Source: Rhodovarius lipocyclicus
GTDB taxonomy: Bacteria; Pseudomonadota; Alphaproteobacteria; Acetobacterales; Acetobacteraceae
Assembly (NCBI RefSeq): GCF_009900765.1
Contig: NZ_JAAABL010000018.1
Span: forward strand, 1-64,000
Reading direction: 5' to 3'
DNA: 64,000 bases
A program made the position numbers and the translations under genes. Shown piece after piece: positions 8,931 through 17,128 of this stretch (the stretch's first letter is position 1; every line of letters starts with the position of its first letter). The notes beneath the pieces are model-generated. The model ran no database searches. It saw nothing but the letters and a program-made list of their open reading frames with translations, and was not told the DNA's origin.

Positions 8931-9992
8931 ATGACCAGTGCCGGCCTTCTCGCCCGTCTCGACCAGATCACCCGCCGTTCCGAGGAGCTTCGCGCCCAGC
9001 TGGAAACCGCGCCGGGGGGTGGGATCGCGGCCATCTCCAAGGAACTCAGCGCGCTGGAGCCGGTGGTGCGGCGCATCCAGGCCTGGCGCGAGGCCAGCCG
9101 CGCGCGCGACGACGCCGCGGCCCTGCTGGCCGACCCCGAGATGAAGGAGCTGGCCGAGGCCGAGATCGCGGAGCTGGACGCCGCCCTGCCGGGCCTGGAG
9201 CGCGAGATGCGCCTGGCCCTGCTGCCGCGCGACAGCGCCGATGAACGCAGCGCCATCCTGGAAATCCGCCCCGCCGCCGGCGGCGATGAGGCGGGCATCT
9301 TCGCGGGCGAGCTGTTCCGCGCCTATCAGCGCTATGCCGAGGCCCATGGCTGGCGCTTCACCGTGCTGGACTATGACGAGAACGAGGTGGGCGGCGTGAA
9401 GGGCGCCACCGCCGAGATCGAGGGCGCGGGCGTGTTCGCCCGGCTGAAATTCGAATCGGGCGTGCATCGGGTGCAGCGCGTGCCCAGCACCGAGACCCAG
9501 GGCCGCATCCATACCTCGACCGTCACGGTGGCCGTGCTGCCGGAGGCCGAGGAGGTGGATGTGCAGATCAACGACAGCGACCTGCGCATCGACACCTATC
9601 GCGCCAGCGGCGCGGGCGGCCAGCACGTGAACAAGACCGACAGCGCCGTGCGCATCACCCACATCCCGACCGGGACCGTGGTGGCGATGCAGGAGGAGAA
9701 ATCCCAGCACAAGAACCGCGCCAAGGCGATGAAGGTGCTGCGCGCCCGCATCTATGAGGCGCAGCGCCAGGCCCTGCACGGCGCCCGCGCTGCCGACCGC
9801 AAGGGCCAGGTGGGCACCGGCGACCGCAGCGAGCGCATCCGCACCTACAACTTCCCGCAGGGGCGCGTGACGGACCACCGCATCGGCCTGACCCTGCACA
9901 AGATCGACCGCATCATGCTGGGCGAGATGGACGACATCATCGAGGCGCTGATCGCCGAGGACGAGGCGGCCCGGCTGGCGGCGGAGGAATAA
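8931..9992 (+). CDS. prfA: Peptide chain release factor 1
   Basis: 353 residues. It recognises UAA and UAG codons and triggers peptide release. The GGQ motif ([16 protein letters not shown]), needed for hydrolysis, is present, as is the stop-codon recognition region [20 protein letters not shown] (PxT variant PST). The start ATG at 8931 ([13 protein letters not shown]) fits family length; an upstream in-frame ATG at 8892 would add 13 unconserved residues. Its stop overlaps the start of prmC by one base (TAATG), the conserved prfA-prmC pairing in which the methyltransferase modifies this protein's GGQ glutamine. Confidence 0.97.
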   Translation: MTSAGLLARLDQITRRSEELRAQLETAPGGGIAAISKELSALEPVVRRIQAWREASRARDDAAALLADPEMKELAEAEIAELDAALPGLEREMRLALLPRDSADERSAILEIRPAAGGDEAGIFAGELFRAYQRYAEAHGWRFTVLDYDENEVGGVKGATAEIEGAGVFARLKFESGVHRVQRVPSTETQGRIHTSTVTVAVLPEAEEVDVQINDSDLRIDTYRASGAGGQHVNKTDSAVRITHIPTGTVVAMQEEKSQHKNRAKAMKVLRARIYEAQRQALHGARAADRKGQVGTGDRSERIRTYNFPQGRVTDHRIGLTLHKIDRIMLGEMDDIIEALIAEDEAARLAAEE

Positions 9993-10846
9993 TGACCTCT
10001 TGCGAGCCTGGCGAGACCGTCGGCGCCTGGCTGTGCCAGGCCGGCCAGGTGCTGCGCGCGGCCGCGATCGACACCCCCCGCATGGAGGCCCGCTGGATGC
10101 TGGCCGAGGCGATGGGCACCACCAGCGAAGCCCTGCTGCGCGAACCCCGCGCCCCCGTGCCGCCCGAGGCCGGTGCCCGCTTCACCGCCATGCTGGCCCG
10201 CCGCGCGAGGCGGGAGCCGCTGGCCTATATCCTGGGCCATGCCGGGTTCTGGGGGCTGGATTTCGCCGTCTCCCCCGCCACGCTGATCCCGCGCGCCGAT
10301 TCGGAAACCCTGGTCGAGGCCGCGCTGGCCCATGCGCCCGGCGCCGCGCGGGTGCTGGACCTGGGTACCGGCACCGGCTGCCTGCTGCTGGCCGTGCTGT
10401 CCGAGATCCCCGCCGCCTGGGGCGTGGGCGTGGACCTGCGGCCCGGCGCGGCGGCGCTGGCCGCCCATAACGCCGCCCGGCTGGGGCTGGCCGGGCGCAG
10501 CGCCTTCCTGGCCGGGGAATGGGCGGCGGCGCTTAGCGGTTGCTTCGACCTGATCCTGTCCAACCCGCCCTATATCGAGGCCGCCGCCATCCCCGCCCTG
10601 ATGCCCGAGGTCGCGGGCCATGAACCCCCCAGCGCCCTGGATGGCGGGGCGGACGGGCTGGATGCCTATCGCGCCCTGGCACCGCAGATCGCGCGCCTGC
10701 TGGCCCCCGGGGGCGTGGCCGTGCTGGAGCTGGGACAGGGCCAAGGGCCGGATGTTTCGGCCCTGATGGCGCGGGCCGGGCTTGAAACCCGGGAAATACG
10801 TCCCGATCTGGGGGAAATCCCCCGGGCCATGGTGGTTTCGCGCTGA
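9992..10846 (+). CDS. prmC: Release factor glutamine methyltransferase PrmC (HemK)
   Basis: 284 residues. It methylates the glutamine of the GGQ motif in RF1 and RF2. The N-terminal helical domain is followed by a class I SAM-dependent methyltransferase: motif I VLDLGTGTGCLLLAVL (about residues 114-129) and the catalytic NPPY in DLILSNPPYIEAAA. It overlaps prfA by one base, so it is translationally coupled to its substrate's gene. Confidence 0.96.
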   Translation: MTSCEPGETVGAWLCQAGQVLRAAAIDTPRMEARWMLAEAMGTTSEALLREPRAPVPPEAGARFTAMLARRARREPLAYILGHAGFWGLDFAVSPATLIPRADSETLVEAALAHAPGAARVLDLGTGTGCLLLAVLSEIPAAWGVGVDLRPGAAALAAHNAARLGLAGRSAFLAGEWAAALSGCFDLILSNPPYIEAAAIPALMPEVAGHEPPSALDGGADGLDAYRALAPQIARLLAPGGVAVLELGQGQGPDVSALMARAGLETREIRPDLGEIPRAMVVSR

Positions 10847-11008
10847 ACAGCGCTTGCCATCCGCCGCGGGGCACGCCAAACATGACACCGAAGCGCATGC
10901 CCCGAGGGTGCGGCGCGATTCCCCGGCTCTGACGCAGTACCCCTGGGACTTGGTTCCGGGGAGCACGTTGCGAGGGTCGCTCCTGATACGGAAGCACAGC
11001 GCGAAGCT

Positions 11009-11536
11009 ATGAACATGAAACGCATGCGTGGTCGCGGCGGGTTCCGCCAGGGCGGAGGCGGTGGCGGCGGCGGCGGTGGTGGCGGCCAGTTCCGCCACCA
11101 GGGCGGCAGCGGCGGCGGGATCAACGCCAACGGCCAGCCGCCGATGAACCGGAACCACGTGTTCGACAGCAGCGGCCCCGATGTGCGCCTGCGCGGCACC
11201 GCCCAGCAGCTGTTCGAGAAGTATCTGCAGCTGGGCCGCGACGCGACCGGCGGCGGGGACCGCGTGACGGCCGAGGCCTATTTCCAGCATGCCGAGCATT
11301 ACTTCCGCATCCTGGGCGCGATGAACGCCGCCCAGGCCGCGCAGCAGGCCCAGCAGCAGCAGCGCCGCCACCAGTCCGGTGAGCCGGAACAGCCCGAGCA
11401 GCAGGAACCGGAACCCACCGGCGAGGCCGAGACGATCCCGCCGCCGCGCCCGGTGGAGAACGAGAACCTCTCCGGCGATCTGGAGGCGGAACTCGCCGCC
11501 GAGATCAAGGAGAAGCGGGGCGAAAGCGCCGCCTGA
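11009..11536 (+). CDS. DUF4167 domain protein, Gly-rich N-terminus
   Basis: 175 residues. An N-terminal basic and Gly-rich tract (MRGRGGFRQGGGGGG, then QFRHQGGSGGG) resembles RGG RNA-binding tails. The DUF4167 core follows (NHVFDSSGPDVRLRGTAQQL, then AEAYFQHAEHYFRILGAMN). The tail is rich in Gln and Pro/Glu. DUF4167 is widespread in alphaproteobacteria downstream of prfA-prmC, as here; its function is not established, though the composition suggests RNA or ribosome binding. The 162-base gap before it may hold its own promoter. Confidence 0.9.
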   Translation: MNMKRMRGRGGFRQGGGGGGGGGGGGQFRHQGGSGGGINANGQPPMNRNHVFDSSGPDVRLRGTAQQLFEKYLQLGRDATGGGDRVTAEAYFQHAEHYFRILGAMNAAQAAQQAQQQQRRHQSGEPEQPEQQEPEPTGEAETIPPPRPVENENLSGDLEAELAAEIKEKRGESAA

Positions 11537-11594
11537 TCGCAGCGGGCGCCCGGGGCGCCCACTGTGGCCCTTTTGCGCGGGGCACGCGCACAAA

Positions 11595-11617
11595 AAAGGC
11601 GGCCCCAGGGCCGCCTT
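11595..11617. terminator. Bidirectional rho-independent terminator
   Basis: A perfect hairpin, AAAGGCGGCC-CCA-GGGCCGCCTTT type, with A-run on the left (CAAAAAAGG) and T-run on the right (CCTTTCG). It lies between the convergent DUF4167 gene (plus) and the small secreted protein gene (minus), so it can serve both. Confidence 0.75.
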
Positions 11618-11641
11618 TCGCCGTTCTGCGGTATCGGCCGC

Positions 11642-12019
11642 TCAGCGCGGGCGGATCGTCTCGGTGCCGATCGCCTGGCTGCCGACCACCGTCCAGGTGC
11701 CGGTCATCTCGCCATCGGCCTTCAGCTCATACATGCCCATCGCCGTCTGCTCGCCCAGCTGGAACACCACGGCGAAGGTCAGGCCGCTGATCATGCCCAT
11801 GCCCTCGATGGTGTTCTGCGCCACGCTCCAGGTCAGGCGGAAGGTGGTGGCCCCCACCTGCTGCAGCACCAGGCTGCCCGTGTATTCGCTGCCGTCGGGG
11901 TTGGTGCCCCGCACGTCATAGATGCCGCTGCGCTGGGCGGCGGCCGGGGAGATGCCCAGGCCCGCCAGCATCGGCAGGACGAGAAGGGCGGCGACGAGCA
12001 GGACACGGAGGCGGTTCAT
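11642..12019 (-). CDS. Small secreted protein, unknown function
   Basis: 125 residues with a clear Sec signal peptide (MNRLRVLLVAALLVLPMLAG, cleavage near SPAAAQ). The mature part, about 95 residues, is rich in beta-strand-like Thr/Gly patterns (SGIYDVRGTNPDGSEYTGSL, QQVGATTFRLTWSVAQNTIE, TMTGTWTVVG-like repeats) and has no cysteines. It may be periplasmic. Similar short exported proteins with GxYxVxGxNPDGS openings are common in alphaproteobacteria, without assigned function. It stands alone between the terminator and pyk, 17 bases downstream of the pyk stop only in the divergent sense of layout: both are on the minus strand, with pyk upstream in sequence but transcribed before neither. Confidence 0.7.
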   Translation of the reverse strand: MNRLRVLLVAALLVLPMLAGLGISPAAAQRSGIYDVRGTNPDGSEYTGSLVLQQVGATTFRLTWSVAQNTIEGMGMISGLTFAVVFQLGEQTAMGMYELKADGEMTGTWTVVGSQAIGTETIRPR

Positions 12020-12036
12020 GCCCCTCTTTTACCGCA

Positions 12037-13470
12037 TCATTTGACTGTCGCCACCCTCAGAGCGTTGGTGCTGCCCGGGGTTCCGAACGGCACGCCCGCC
12101 GTCACCACGATCTCATCCTCGAATCTCGCGAAGCCTTCCTGCCGGGCCACGCTGCTGGCGCGGCGGACCATCTCGGTCATGGAATGGATTTCGTCGATCA
12201 CCGCCGGGTGCACGCCCCAGACGCAGGCCATGCGCCGAGCCGTGTTGACGGAGGTGGACAGGCCCAGGATGGGGCAATCCGGGCGCTCCCGCGCCACGCG
12301 CAGGGTGGTGTTGCCGCTGTTGCTGAAGGTGACGATGGCCTTGGCCTCGATGGTGTGGGCCACCTGGCGGGCGGCGGCGGCGATGGCCCCTGCCCCGCTG
12401 CGCTCGGTGTCCGGGCGGGAATTGTCGGTCAGCTGCCGCCAGCCGCTGTCCTGCTCCACCCGGGTGATGATGCGGTTCATGATGTCCACCGCCTCCTGCG
12501 GGTATTGGCCCGCGGCGGTCTCGGCCGACAGCATCACGCAATCCGCGCCGTCGAACACGGCGGTGGCGACATCCGACGCCTCGGCACGGGTGGGGGCCGG
12601 GGCGGTGATCATGCTTTCCAGCATCTGGGTGGCGACCACCACCGGCTTGCCCAACTGCCGCGCGGCGCGGACGATGCGCTTCTGCACCAGCGGCACTTCC
12701 TCGGGCGGCAGCTCCACGCCCAGGTCCCCACGCGCGACCATCACGCAATCGGTCAGCGCCAGGATGCCTTCCAGATTCTCGATGGCCTGGGGCTTTTCCA
12801 TCTTCACCATCACCTGGGCACGGCCGGCGGCGATGGCCTTGGTCTCGGCCACATCCTCGGGCCGCTGCACGAAGGACAGGCCGATATATTCGATGCCCAG
12901 CGGCAGGATGAAATCCAGGTCCGCCCGGTCCTTGGCGGTCAGCGCCGGGATGGGCAGCGCCACATCGGGCACGTTCACACCCTTGCGGTCGGACAGCGGG
13001 CCGCCGGTGATGACCTCGGTCTCGATATGGTCGTTTTCCCGCACGCGGACCACGCGCAGGCGCAGCTTGCCGTCATCCAGCAGCAGGTTCATGCCGATGC
13101 GGGCGGCATTGATGATCTCGGGGTGGGGCAGCTGCACGCGCACGCTGTCGCCGGGCGTGGGGTTCAGGTCGAGCCGGAAGCGCGCCCCCGGCGTCAGCGT
13201 CACGCGGCCGGCGGCGAATTTGCCCACGCGCAGCTTCGGCCCCTGCACATCCGCCAGCACGCCGATGGGCCGGCCGAGCTTCTTCTCCACCTCCCGGATC
13301 GTGGCCAGGCGCGCGGCGTGGTCCTCATGGCTGCCATGGCTGAAGTTCAGCCGGAACACGTCGGCACCCGCGCGGAACAGCTTCTCGATCATCTCGGGCG
13401 TGGAGCTGGCGGGGCCGAGGGTCGCGATGATCTTGGTGCGGCGATGACGGCGGAGCGGGATGCGGGGCAT
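12037..13470 (-). CDS. pyk: Pyruvate kinase
   Basis: 477 residues, normal length. It converts phosphoenolpyruvate and ADP to pyruvate and ATP. The N-terminal TKIIATLGPASSTPEMIEKL, substrate loop FRLNFSHGSHEDH, signature MVKMEKPQAIENLEGIL (catalytic Lys), MVARGDLGVELPPEEV and VVVATQMLESMI are all present, with the C-terminal domain TFSNSGNTTLRVARERP. It sits immediately before ttuD on the same strand (23 bases between ttuD stop and the pyk start, so ttuD is transcribed first). In Agrobacterium vitis a pyruvate kinase (ttuE) follows ttuC-ttuD in the tartrate region. This gene could be such a pathway copy or the only housekeeping enzyme. Confidence 0.96.
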   Translation of the reverse strand: MPRIPLRRHRRTKIIATLGPASSTPEMIEKLFRAGADVFRLNFSHGSHEDHAARLATIREVEKKLGRPIGVLADVQGPKLRVGKFAAGRVTLTPGARFRLDLNPTPGDSVRVQLPHPEIINAARIGMNLLLDDGKLRLRVVRVRENDHIETEVITGGPLSDRKGVNVPDVALPIPALTAKDRADLDFILPLGIEYIGLSFVQRPEDVAETKAIAAGRAQVMVKMEKPQAIENLEGILALTDCVMVARGDLGVELPPEEVPLVQKRIVRAARQLGKPVVVATQMLESMITAPAPTRAEASDVATAVFDGADCVMLSAETAAGQYPQEAVDIMNRIITRVEQDSGWRQLTDNSRPDTERSGAGAIAAAARQVAHTIEAKAIVTFSNSGNTTLRVARERPDCPILGLSTSVNTARRMACVWGVHPAVIDEIHSMTEMVRRASSVARQEGFARFEDEIVVTAGVPFGTPGSTNALRVATVK

Positions 13471-13493
13471 GGGGAACTCCAGTTCTTCTGCAC

Positions 13494-14786
13494 TTAGCCA
13501 GCGACAATGATGGCCCTGACATCGTTCACATTCGTCAGCGTCGGGCCGGTTTTCATCAAAGTGTCAGCGGCGGCGAAGACGTCGTAGCTGCGGTGGGCGG
13601 CGAGCGCGGCCCGAGCATCCAGCCCGCTGGCGGCCAGCGTGCCCGGGCCGCACAGGGCGCCAGCCGCGTCGCTGCGGCCGTCGATGCCATCGGTATCGGC
13701 GCACATGGCCCAGATGCCCGGGCGCCCGTTCAGCGCCAGCGCCAGGCCCAGCAGGCATTCCGTGCCGCGCCCGCCGCGCCCCTGGGTGCCGGGGGCGATG
13801 GTGACGGTGGTCTCGCCGCCCGAAAGGATCACGGCCGGGCCCGCCACCGGCAGCCCATGCGTGGCGCAGGACAGGGCGATGCCCGCCAGCGCCGTGCCCA
13901 GCTGGCGGGCCTCGCCCTCCAGCGCATCGCCCAGGATCAGGGGCGTGAGGCCGAGCGCCGGGGCCGCCGCCGCCATGGCGCGCAGCGCCATCATGGGGGT
14001 GGCGATCATGCGGTATTCGGCGCGCGCCAGGCGCGGGTCGTGGGGCTTGATGCTCTCCTCCGCCCCCGCCGCCAGATGCGCGGCGGCGGCGAGCGGCAGC
14101 GCCATGCCGTAATGCGCCACCAGCGCGCGGGCCTCGGCGAAGGTGGTGGGGTCGGGCACGGTGGGGCCGGAGGCGATGACGCCCGGGTCATCCCCCGGCA
14201 CGTCCGAGATCGCCAGCGTGACCACGCGCGCCGGATACGCCGCCGCCGCCAGCCGCCCGCCGGAAAACGCTGACAGATGCTTGCGGATGCAGTTCATCTC
14301 ATGGATGGGGGCGCCGCTGCGCAGCAGCTCCCGGTTCACCGCGATCAGGTCATCGAGGCCCAGCCCCGCCGCCGGCAGGGTGGACAGCGAGGACCCGCCA
14401 CCGGAGATCAGCGCCAGCACCAGGTCGTCGACGGTGAGGCCACGGACCAGTTCCAGCATCTCGGCGGCGGCGGCCGCACCCGGGGCGTCGGGGGTGGGGT
14501 GGTTGGCCTGGCGCACAGCGATGCGCCGGTGGGCCGGCGGGTCCGGCACATCCGCGCCATGGGTGGTGACGACCACGCCCGAGAGCGGCAGATGCGCCCA
14601 GGCGCGTTCCACGGCCAGCGCCATCTTGGCCGCCGCCTTGCCCGCGCCCACCACGACGATACGGCCATGGGACGGCGGCTCGGGCAGGAATCCAGGCAGG
14701 CAGGACAGCGGGTCGGCGGCCGCGAGTGCGGCCTGCCACAGGGTGGCGAGCGCCTGTTTCGCGCGGTCGTCGTTCCAGCCGTTCAT
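13494..14786 (-). CDS. ttuD: Glycerate 2-kinase / TtuD-type hydroxypyruvate reductase family (DUF4147-MOFRL)
   Basis: 430 residues. The ATG at 14786 has a perfect AGGAGG eight bases upstream. The N-terminal DUF4147 domain (GRIVVVGAGKAAAKMALAVE, ALISGGGSSLSTLPAAGL) and C-terminal MOFRL domain (GRGGRGTECLLGLALAL, then CADTDGIDGRSDAAGAL) define the family. Members have been described as hydroxypyruvate reductase (TtuD, tartrate pathway) and as glycerate 2-kinase; the sequence alone does not decide between them. Placement beside a tartrate-dehydrogenase gene and upstream of pyk favours glycerate formation or use in tartrate breakdown. Confidence 0.88.
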   Translation of the reverse strand: MNGWNDDRAKQALATLWQAALAAADPLSCLPGFLPEPPSHGRIVVVGAGKAAAKMALAVERAWAHLPLSGVVVTTHGADVPDPPAHRRIAVRQANHPTPDAPGAAAAAEMLELVRGLTVDDLVLALISGGGSSLSTLPAAGLGLDDLIAVNRELLRSGAPIHEMNCIRKHLSAFSGGRLAAAAYPARVVTLAISDVPGDDPGVIASGPTVPDPTTFAEARALVAHYGMALPLAAAAHLAAGAEESIKPHDPRLARAEYRMIATPMMALRAMAAAAPALGLTPLILGDALEGEARQLGTALAGIALSCATHGLPVAGPAVILSGGETTVTIAPGTQGRGGRGTECLLGLALALNGRPGIWAMCADTDGIDGRSDAAGALCGPGTLAASGLDARAALAAHRSYDVFAAADTLMKTGPTLTNVNDVRAIIVAG

Positions 14787-14867
14787 GCGTCCTCCTGATG
14801 GGCAATGTAGCGATCGCGGACCCGCTGCACATCCCTGCCCCCTGCCCTTGCCGGAAAAAATCAGGAC

Positions 14868-14885
14868 ATGTATGGAACCATGCAT
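14868..14885. promoter_or_regulatory. Candidate GntR-family operator in the ttuD promoter region
   Basis: ATGTATGGAACCATGCAT is an imperfect palindrome: 14 of 18 positions equal its reverse complement. It lies between the gntR stop and the ttuD start. A closely related sequence (15 of 18 matches) occurs at 15577-15594 in front of gntR/ttuC. Two occurrences in exactly the two promoter gaps of the locus suggest binding sites for the GntR regulator encoded between them. Confidence 0.5.
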
Positions 14886-14913
14886 GCAAGAATGGATGGA
14901 GGACGCGCCGCCC

Positions 14914-15582
14914 TCAGGGCAGCAGGGGCAGCATCTCCCGCATCGCCCGGGCGCGATGCGCGCTGACAGCCGTGCGCGCGGCCTCCGCATCCGCCGCTTC
15001 CAGCGCGCCGATGATGGCCCAGTGCTCCGCCGTGGAAGCGGCCAGATTGCCCCGCGCCCCGATCGTCAGCATCCGCGCGCGGGAGGCATGGTCGAGCGCA
15101 TTGGCGGCACTCGCGGCCAGCCGCGCATTGCCGCAGGCTTCCAGCAGCAGCCGGTGGAAGGCATCGTCCGCCACCGCCCAGTCCTGCCGGCGGCTATCGG
15201 CGATGGCCTGCTCCATCTCGGCGGTCAGGGCCCGCAGCTCGGCCAGCACGCCCTCCGCCCGGCGGCGGGACAGGCGGGCGGCAGCTGCGGCTTCCAGCGC
15301 CACCAGCACCTCATACACGTCGGAAACATCGGCGCGCGCCAGCGGCACCACCAGCACGCCGCGCTTGGACAGCACGCGCAGCAGCCCCTCCGCCTGCAGG
15401 CGCAGCACGGCCTCATGCACCGGGGTGCGGCTCATGGCCAGGCGCGTGGCCAGTTCGGGTTCGCTCAGCGTCGTCCCGGGCGGCAGGCTGCCATCCAGGA
15501 TCTCGCGCTTCAGCGCGGCATAGGCCGCAGCGCCCAGACTCTCTCGCGGCTTGTCCCCATCGGGGCCGGCAGCCGTGTGCAT
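14914..15582 (-). CDS. GntR-family transcriptional regulator (FadR/FCD subfamily)
   Basis: 222 residues. An N-terminal winged helix (AYAALKREILDGSLPPGTTL, then ELATRLAMSRTPVHEAVLRL) is followed by an all-helical FCD effector domain (DVYEVLVALEAAAAARLSRR, DDAFHRLLLEACGNARL, EHWAIIGALEAADAEAARTA), with the expected acid/His residues for a metal-bound carboxylate ligand. It lies between ttuD and ttuC, divergent from ttuC, and is the probable regulator of both. I chose the ATG at 15582, with GGATGGA 6-10 bases upstream; an in-frame ATG at 15594 is possible. Confidence 0.88.
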   Translation of the reverse strand: MHTAAGPDGDKPRESLGAAAYAALKREILDGSLPPGTTLSEPELATRLAMSRTPVHEAVLRLQAEGLLRVLSKRGVLVVPLARADVSDVYEVLVALEAAAAARLSRRRAEGVLAELRALTAEMEQAIADSRRQDWAVADDAFHRLLLEACGNARLAASAANALDHASRARMLTIGARGNLAASTAEHWAIIGALEAADAEAARTAVSAHRARAMREMLPLLP

Positions 15583-15594
15583 CGTTCCATCCAT
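15577..15594. promoter_or_regulatory. Second candidate GntR operator, overlapping the gntR start
   Basis: On the minus strand this reads ATGGATGGAACGATGCAC, matching 15 of 18 positions of the palindrome at 14868-14885. It overlaps the gntR start codon and ribosome site and lies 25-40 bases before ttuC, so bound regulator could repress itself and the divergent ttuC gene. Confidence 0.45.
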
Positions 15595-15618
15595 CCTTCC
15601 ATGTAACAGGAGCAGCCC

Positions 15619-16689
15619 ATGCGCCGCTATCGCATTGCCGCCATTCCGGGCGACGGAATCGGCCAGGAAGTCATCCCCGCGGGGCTGGAGGTGCTCCAGG
15701 CCGTGGCAGCGCGCCAGGGTTTCGCCCTGGATGTCGAGGAATTCCCCTGGGGCAGCGACTACTACCGCGCCACCGGCAAGATGATGCCCGAGGACGGGCT
15801 GGAGACCCTGAAGCCCTTTGATTCCATCTTCTTCGGCGCGGTGGGCGACGCCCATCTGCCGGACGACATCACCCTGTGGGGCCTGCGCCTGAAGATCTGC
15901 CAGGGCTTCGACCAATACGCCAATATCCGTCCCACCCGCGTGCTGCCCGGCCTGACCAGCCCGCTGCGGCAGGTGGAGCCCGGCGATATCGACTGGGTGA
16001 TCGTGCGCGAGAACTCCGAGGGCGAATACGCGGGCCATGGCGGCCGCGCCCATCGCGGCCATCCGGAGGAAGTGGCGACCGAGACCGCCATCTTCACCCG
16101 CGCTGGCGTGACGCGCATCATGCGCACGGCCTTCCGCATCGCGCAGTCGCGCCCGCGCAAGCTGCTGACGGTCGTCACCAAATCCAACGCGCAGAAGCAC
16201 GGCATGGTGTTCTGGGACGAGATCGCGGCCGAGGTCGCCCGCGAATTCCCCGACGTGAGCTGGGAGAAGGAGCTGGTGGACGCCATGGCCGCCCGCATGG
16301 TCCGCCGCCCGCAGAGCATCGACACGGTGGTCGCCACCAACCTGCACGCCGATATCCTGTCCGACCTGGCGGGCGCCGTGGCCGGTTCCCTGGGCGTCGC
16401 CCCCACCGCCAACCTGGAACCCGACCGCCGCTTCCCCTCCATGTTCGAGCCCATCCATGGAAGCGCCTTCGACATCGCGGGCAAGGGCGTGGCCAACCCC
16501 GTCGCCACCTTCTGGACGGCGGCGATGATGCTGGAACATCTGGGCGAGCCCGCCGCCGCCGCCAGCCTGATGGTGGCGGTGGAGCAGGTCTGCGCCGCCG
16601 GCATCATGACCGCCGATGTGGGCGGCACGGCCGACACGGCCGCGGTCACGGCCGCCGTGGTGGCCGCCATCCAGGGCGCGAATGCTTGA
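15619..16689 (+). CDS. ttuC: Tartrate dehydrogenase / D-malate dehydrogenase family
   Basis: 356 residues, with AGGAG upstream of the ATG. It is an NAD-dependent beta-decarboxylating dehydrogenase of the isopropylmalate/isocitrate family. Motifs: YRIAAIPGDGIGQEVIPAGL at the N-terminus, FFGAVGDAHLPDDITLWGL, KICQGFDQYANIRPTRVLPG, WVIVRENSEGEYAGHGGRAH, and the metal and cofactor region VVATNLHADILSDLAGAVAG followed by MFEPIHGSAFDIAGKG. The RENSEGEYAG and DHLPDD-like variants point to tartrate/D-malate rather than isopropylmalate. Tartrate oxidation gives oxaloglycolate, which feeds hydroxypyruvate and glycerate, matching neighbouring ttuD. Confidence 0.9.
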   Translation: MRRYRIAAIPGDGIGQEVIPAGLEVLQAVAARQGFALDVEEFPWGSDYYRATGKMMPEDGLETLKPFDSIFFGAVGDAHLPDDITLWGLRLKICQGFDQYANIRPTRVLPGLTSPLRQVEPGDIDWVIVRENSEGEYAGHGGRAHRGHPEEVATETAIFTRAGVTRIMRTAFRIAQSRPRKLLTVVTKSNAQKHGMVFWDEIAAEVAREFPDVSWEKELVDAMAARMVRRPQSIDTVVATNLHADILSDLAGAVAGSLGVAPTANLEPDRRFPSMFEPIHGSAFDIAGKGVANPVATFWTAAMMLEHLGEPAAAASLMVAVEQVCAAGIMTADVGGTADTAAVTAAVVAAIQGANA

Positions 16690-16741
16690 TAGGAAGGCGG
16701 CCGCACCCCATACCCAGGGCTGACCGAACGGAGCGAACCCC

Positions 16742-17089
16742 ATGCCCGCACCCCAGCCCCAGGCCGACCTGGCCCTCGGCGCCGCCGCCGATCTGAGCCC
16801 CGAGGCCCGCGACCGCATCGAGGCCGCGGCCTTCCGCAAGCTGGTGCAGCACCTGCGCGACAACGCGGAGGTGCAGAACATCGACATGATGAATCTGGCC
16901 GGCTTCTGCCGGAACTGCATCAGCCGCTGGTATCAGGAAGCGGCGGGCGACACCGGCGTGGCGCTGGAAACCCCGGCGGCGCGCGAGGTGATCTACGGCA
17001 TGCCGTACAAGGAATGGCAGGCCCTGCACCAGAAGGAAGCCAGCGCCGAGCAGAAGGCGGCCTTCGCGGCCAAGAACCCCGGGCACTGA
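16742..17089 (+). CDS. DUF1244 domain protein
   Basis: 115 residues. The DUF1244 core covers about residues 25-100: AAFRKLVQHLRDNAEVQNID, MMNLAGFCRNCISRWYQEAA and EVIYGMPYKEWQALHQKEAS. The family is short, mainly alpha- and gammaproteobacterial, with a conserved FCRNC motif that could bind metal. Its role is not known. It follows ttuC by 52 bases on the same strand, but no functional link is evident. Confidence 0.9.
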   Translation: MPAPQPQADLALGAAADLSPEARDRIEAAAFRKLVQHLRDNAEVQNIDMMNLAGFCRNCISRWYQEAAGDTGVALETPAAREVIYGMPYKEWQALHQKEASAEQKAAFAAKNPGH

Positions 17090-17128
17090 GGCGGAAGGGG
17101 GGGGGCAGCCCCCCCCTCCCGCATGCCA

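Noticed and set aside
14914-16920. Very long minus-strand open frame (668 residues) covering gntR and the whole of ttuC
   Set aside because: Only the part below 15582-15594 is a GntR regulator. The rest is antisense to ttuC with low-complexity His/Gly/Ala content from high GC.
17093-17122. GGGGGGGGGCAGCCCCCCCC hairpin between DUF1244 and cheR
   Set aside because: Plausible terminator for convergent genes, but it is a simple G/C run without T-tract and not clearly part of the repeat family.
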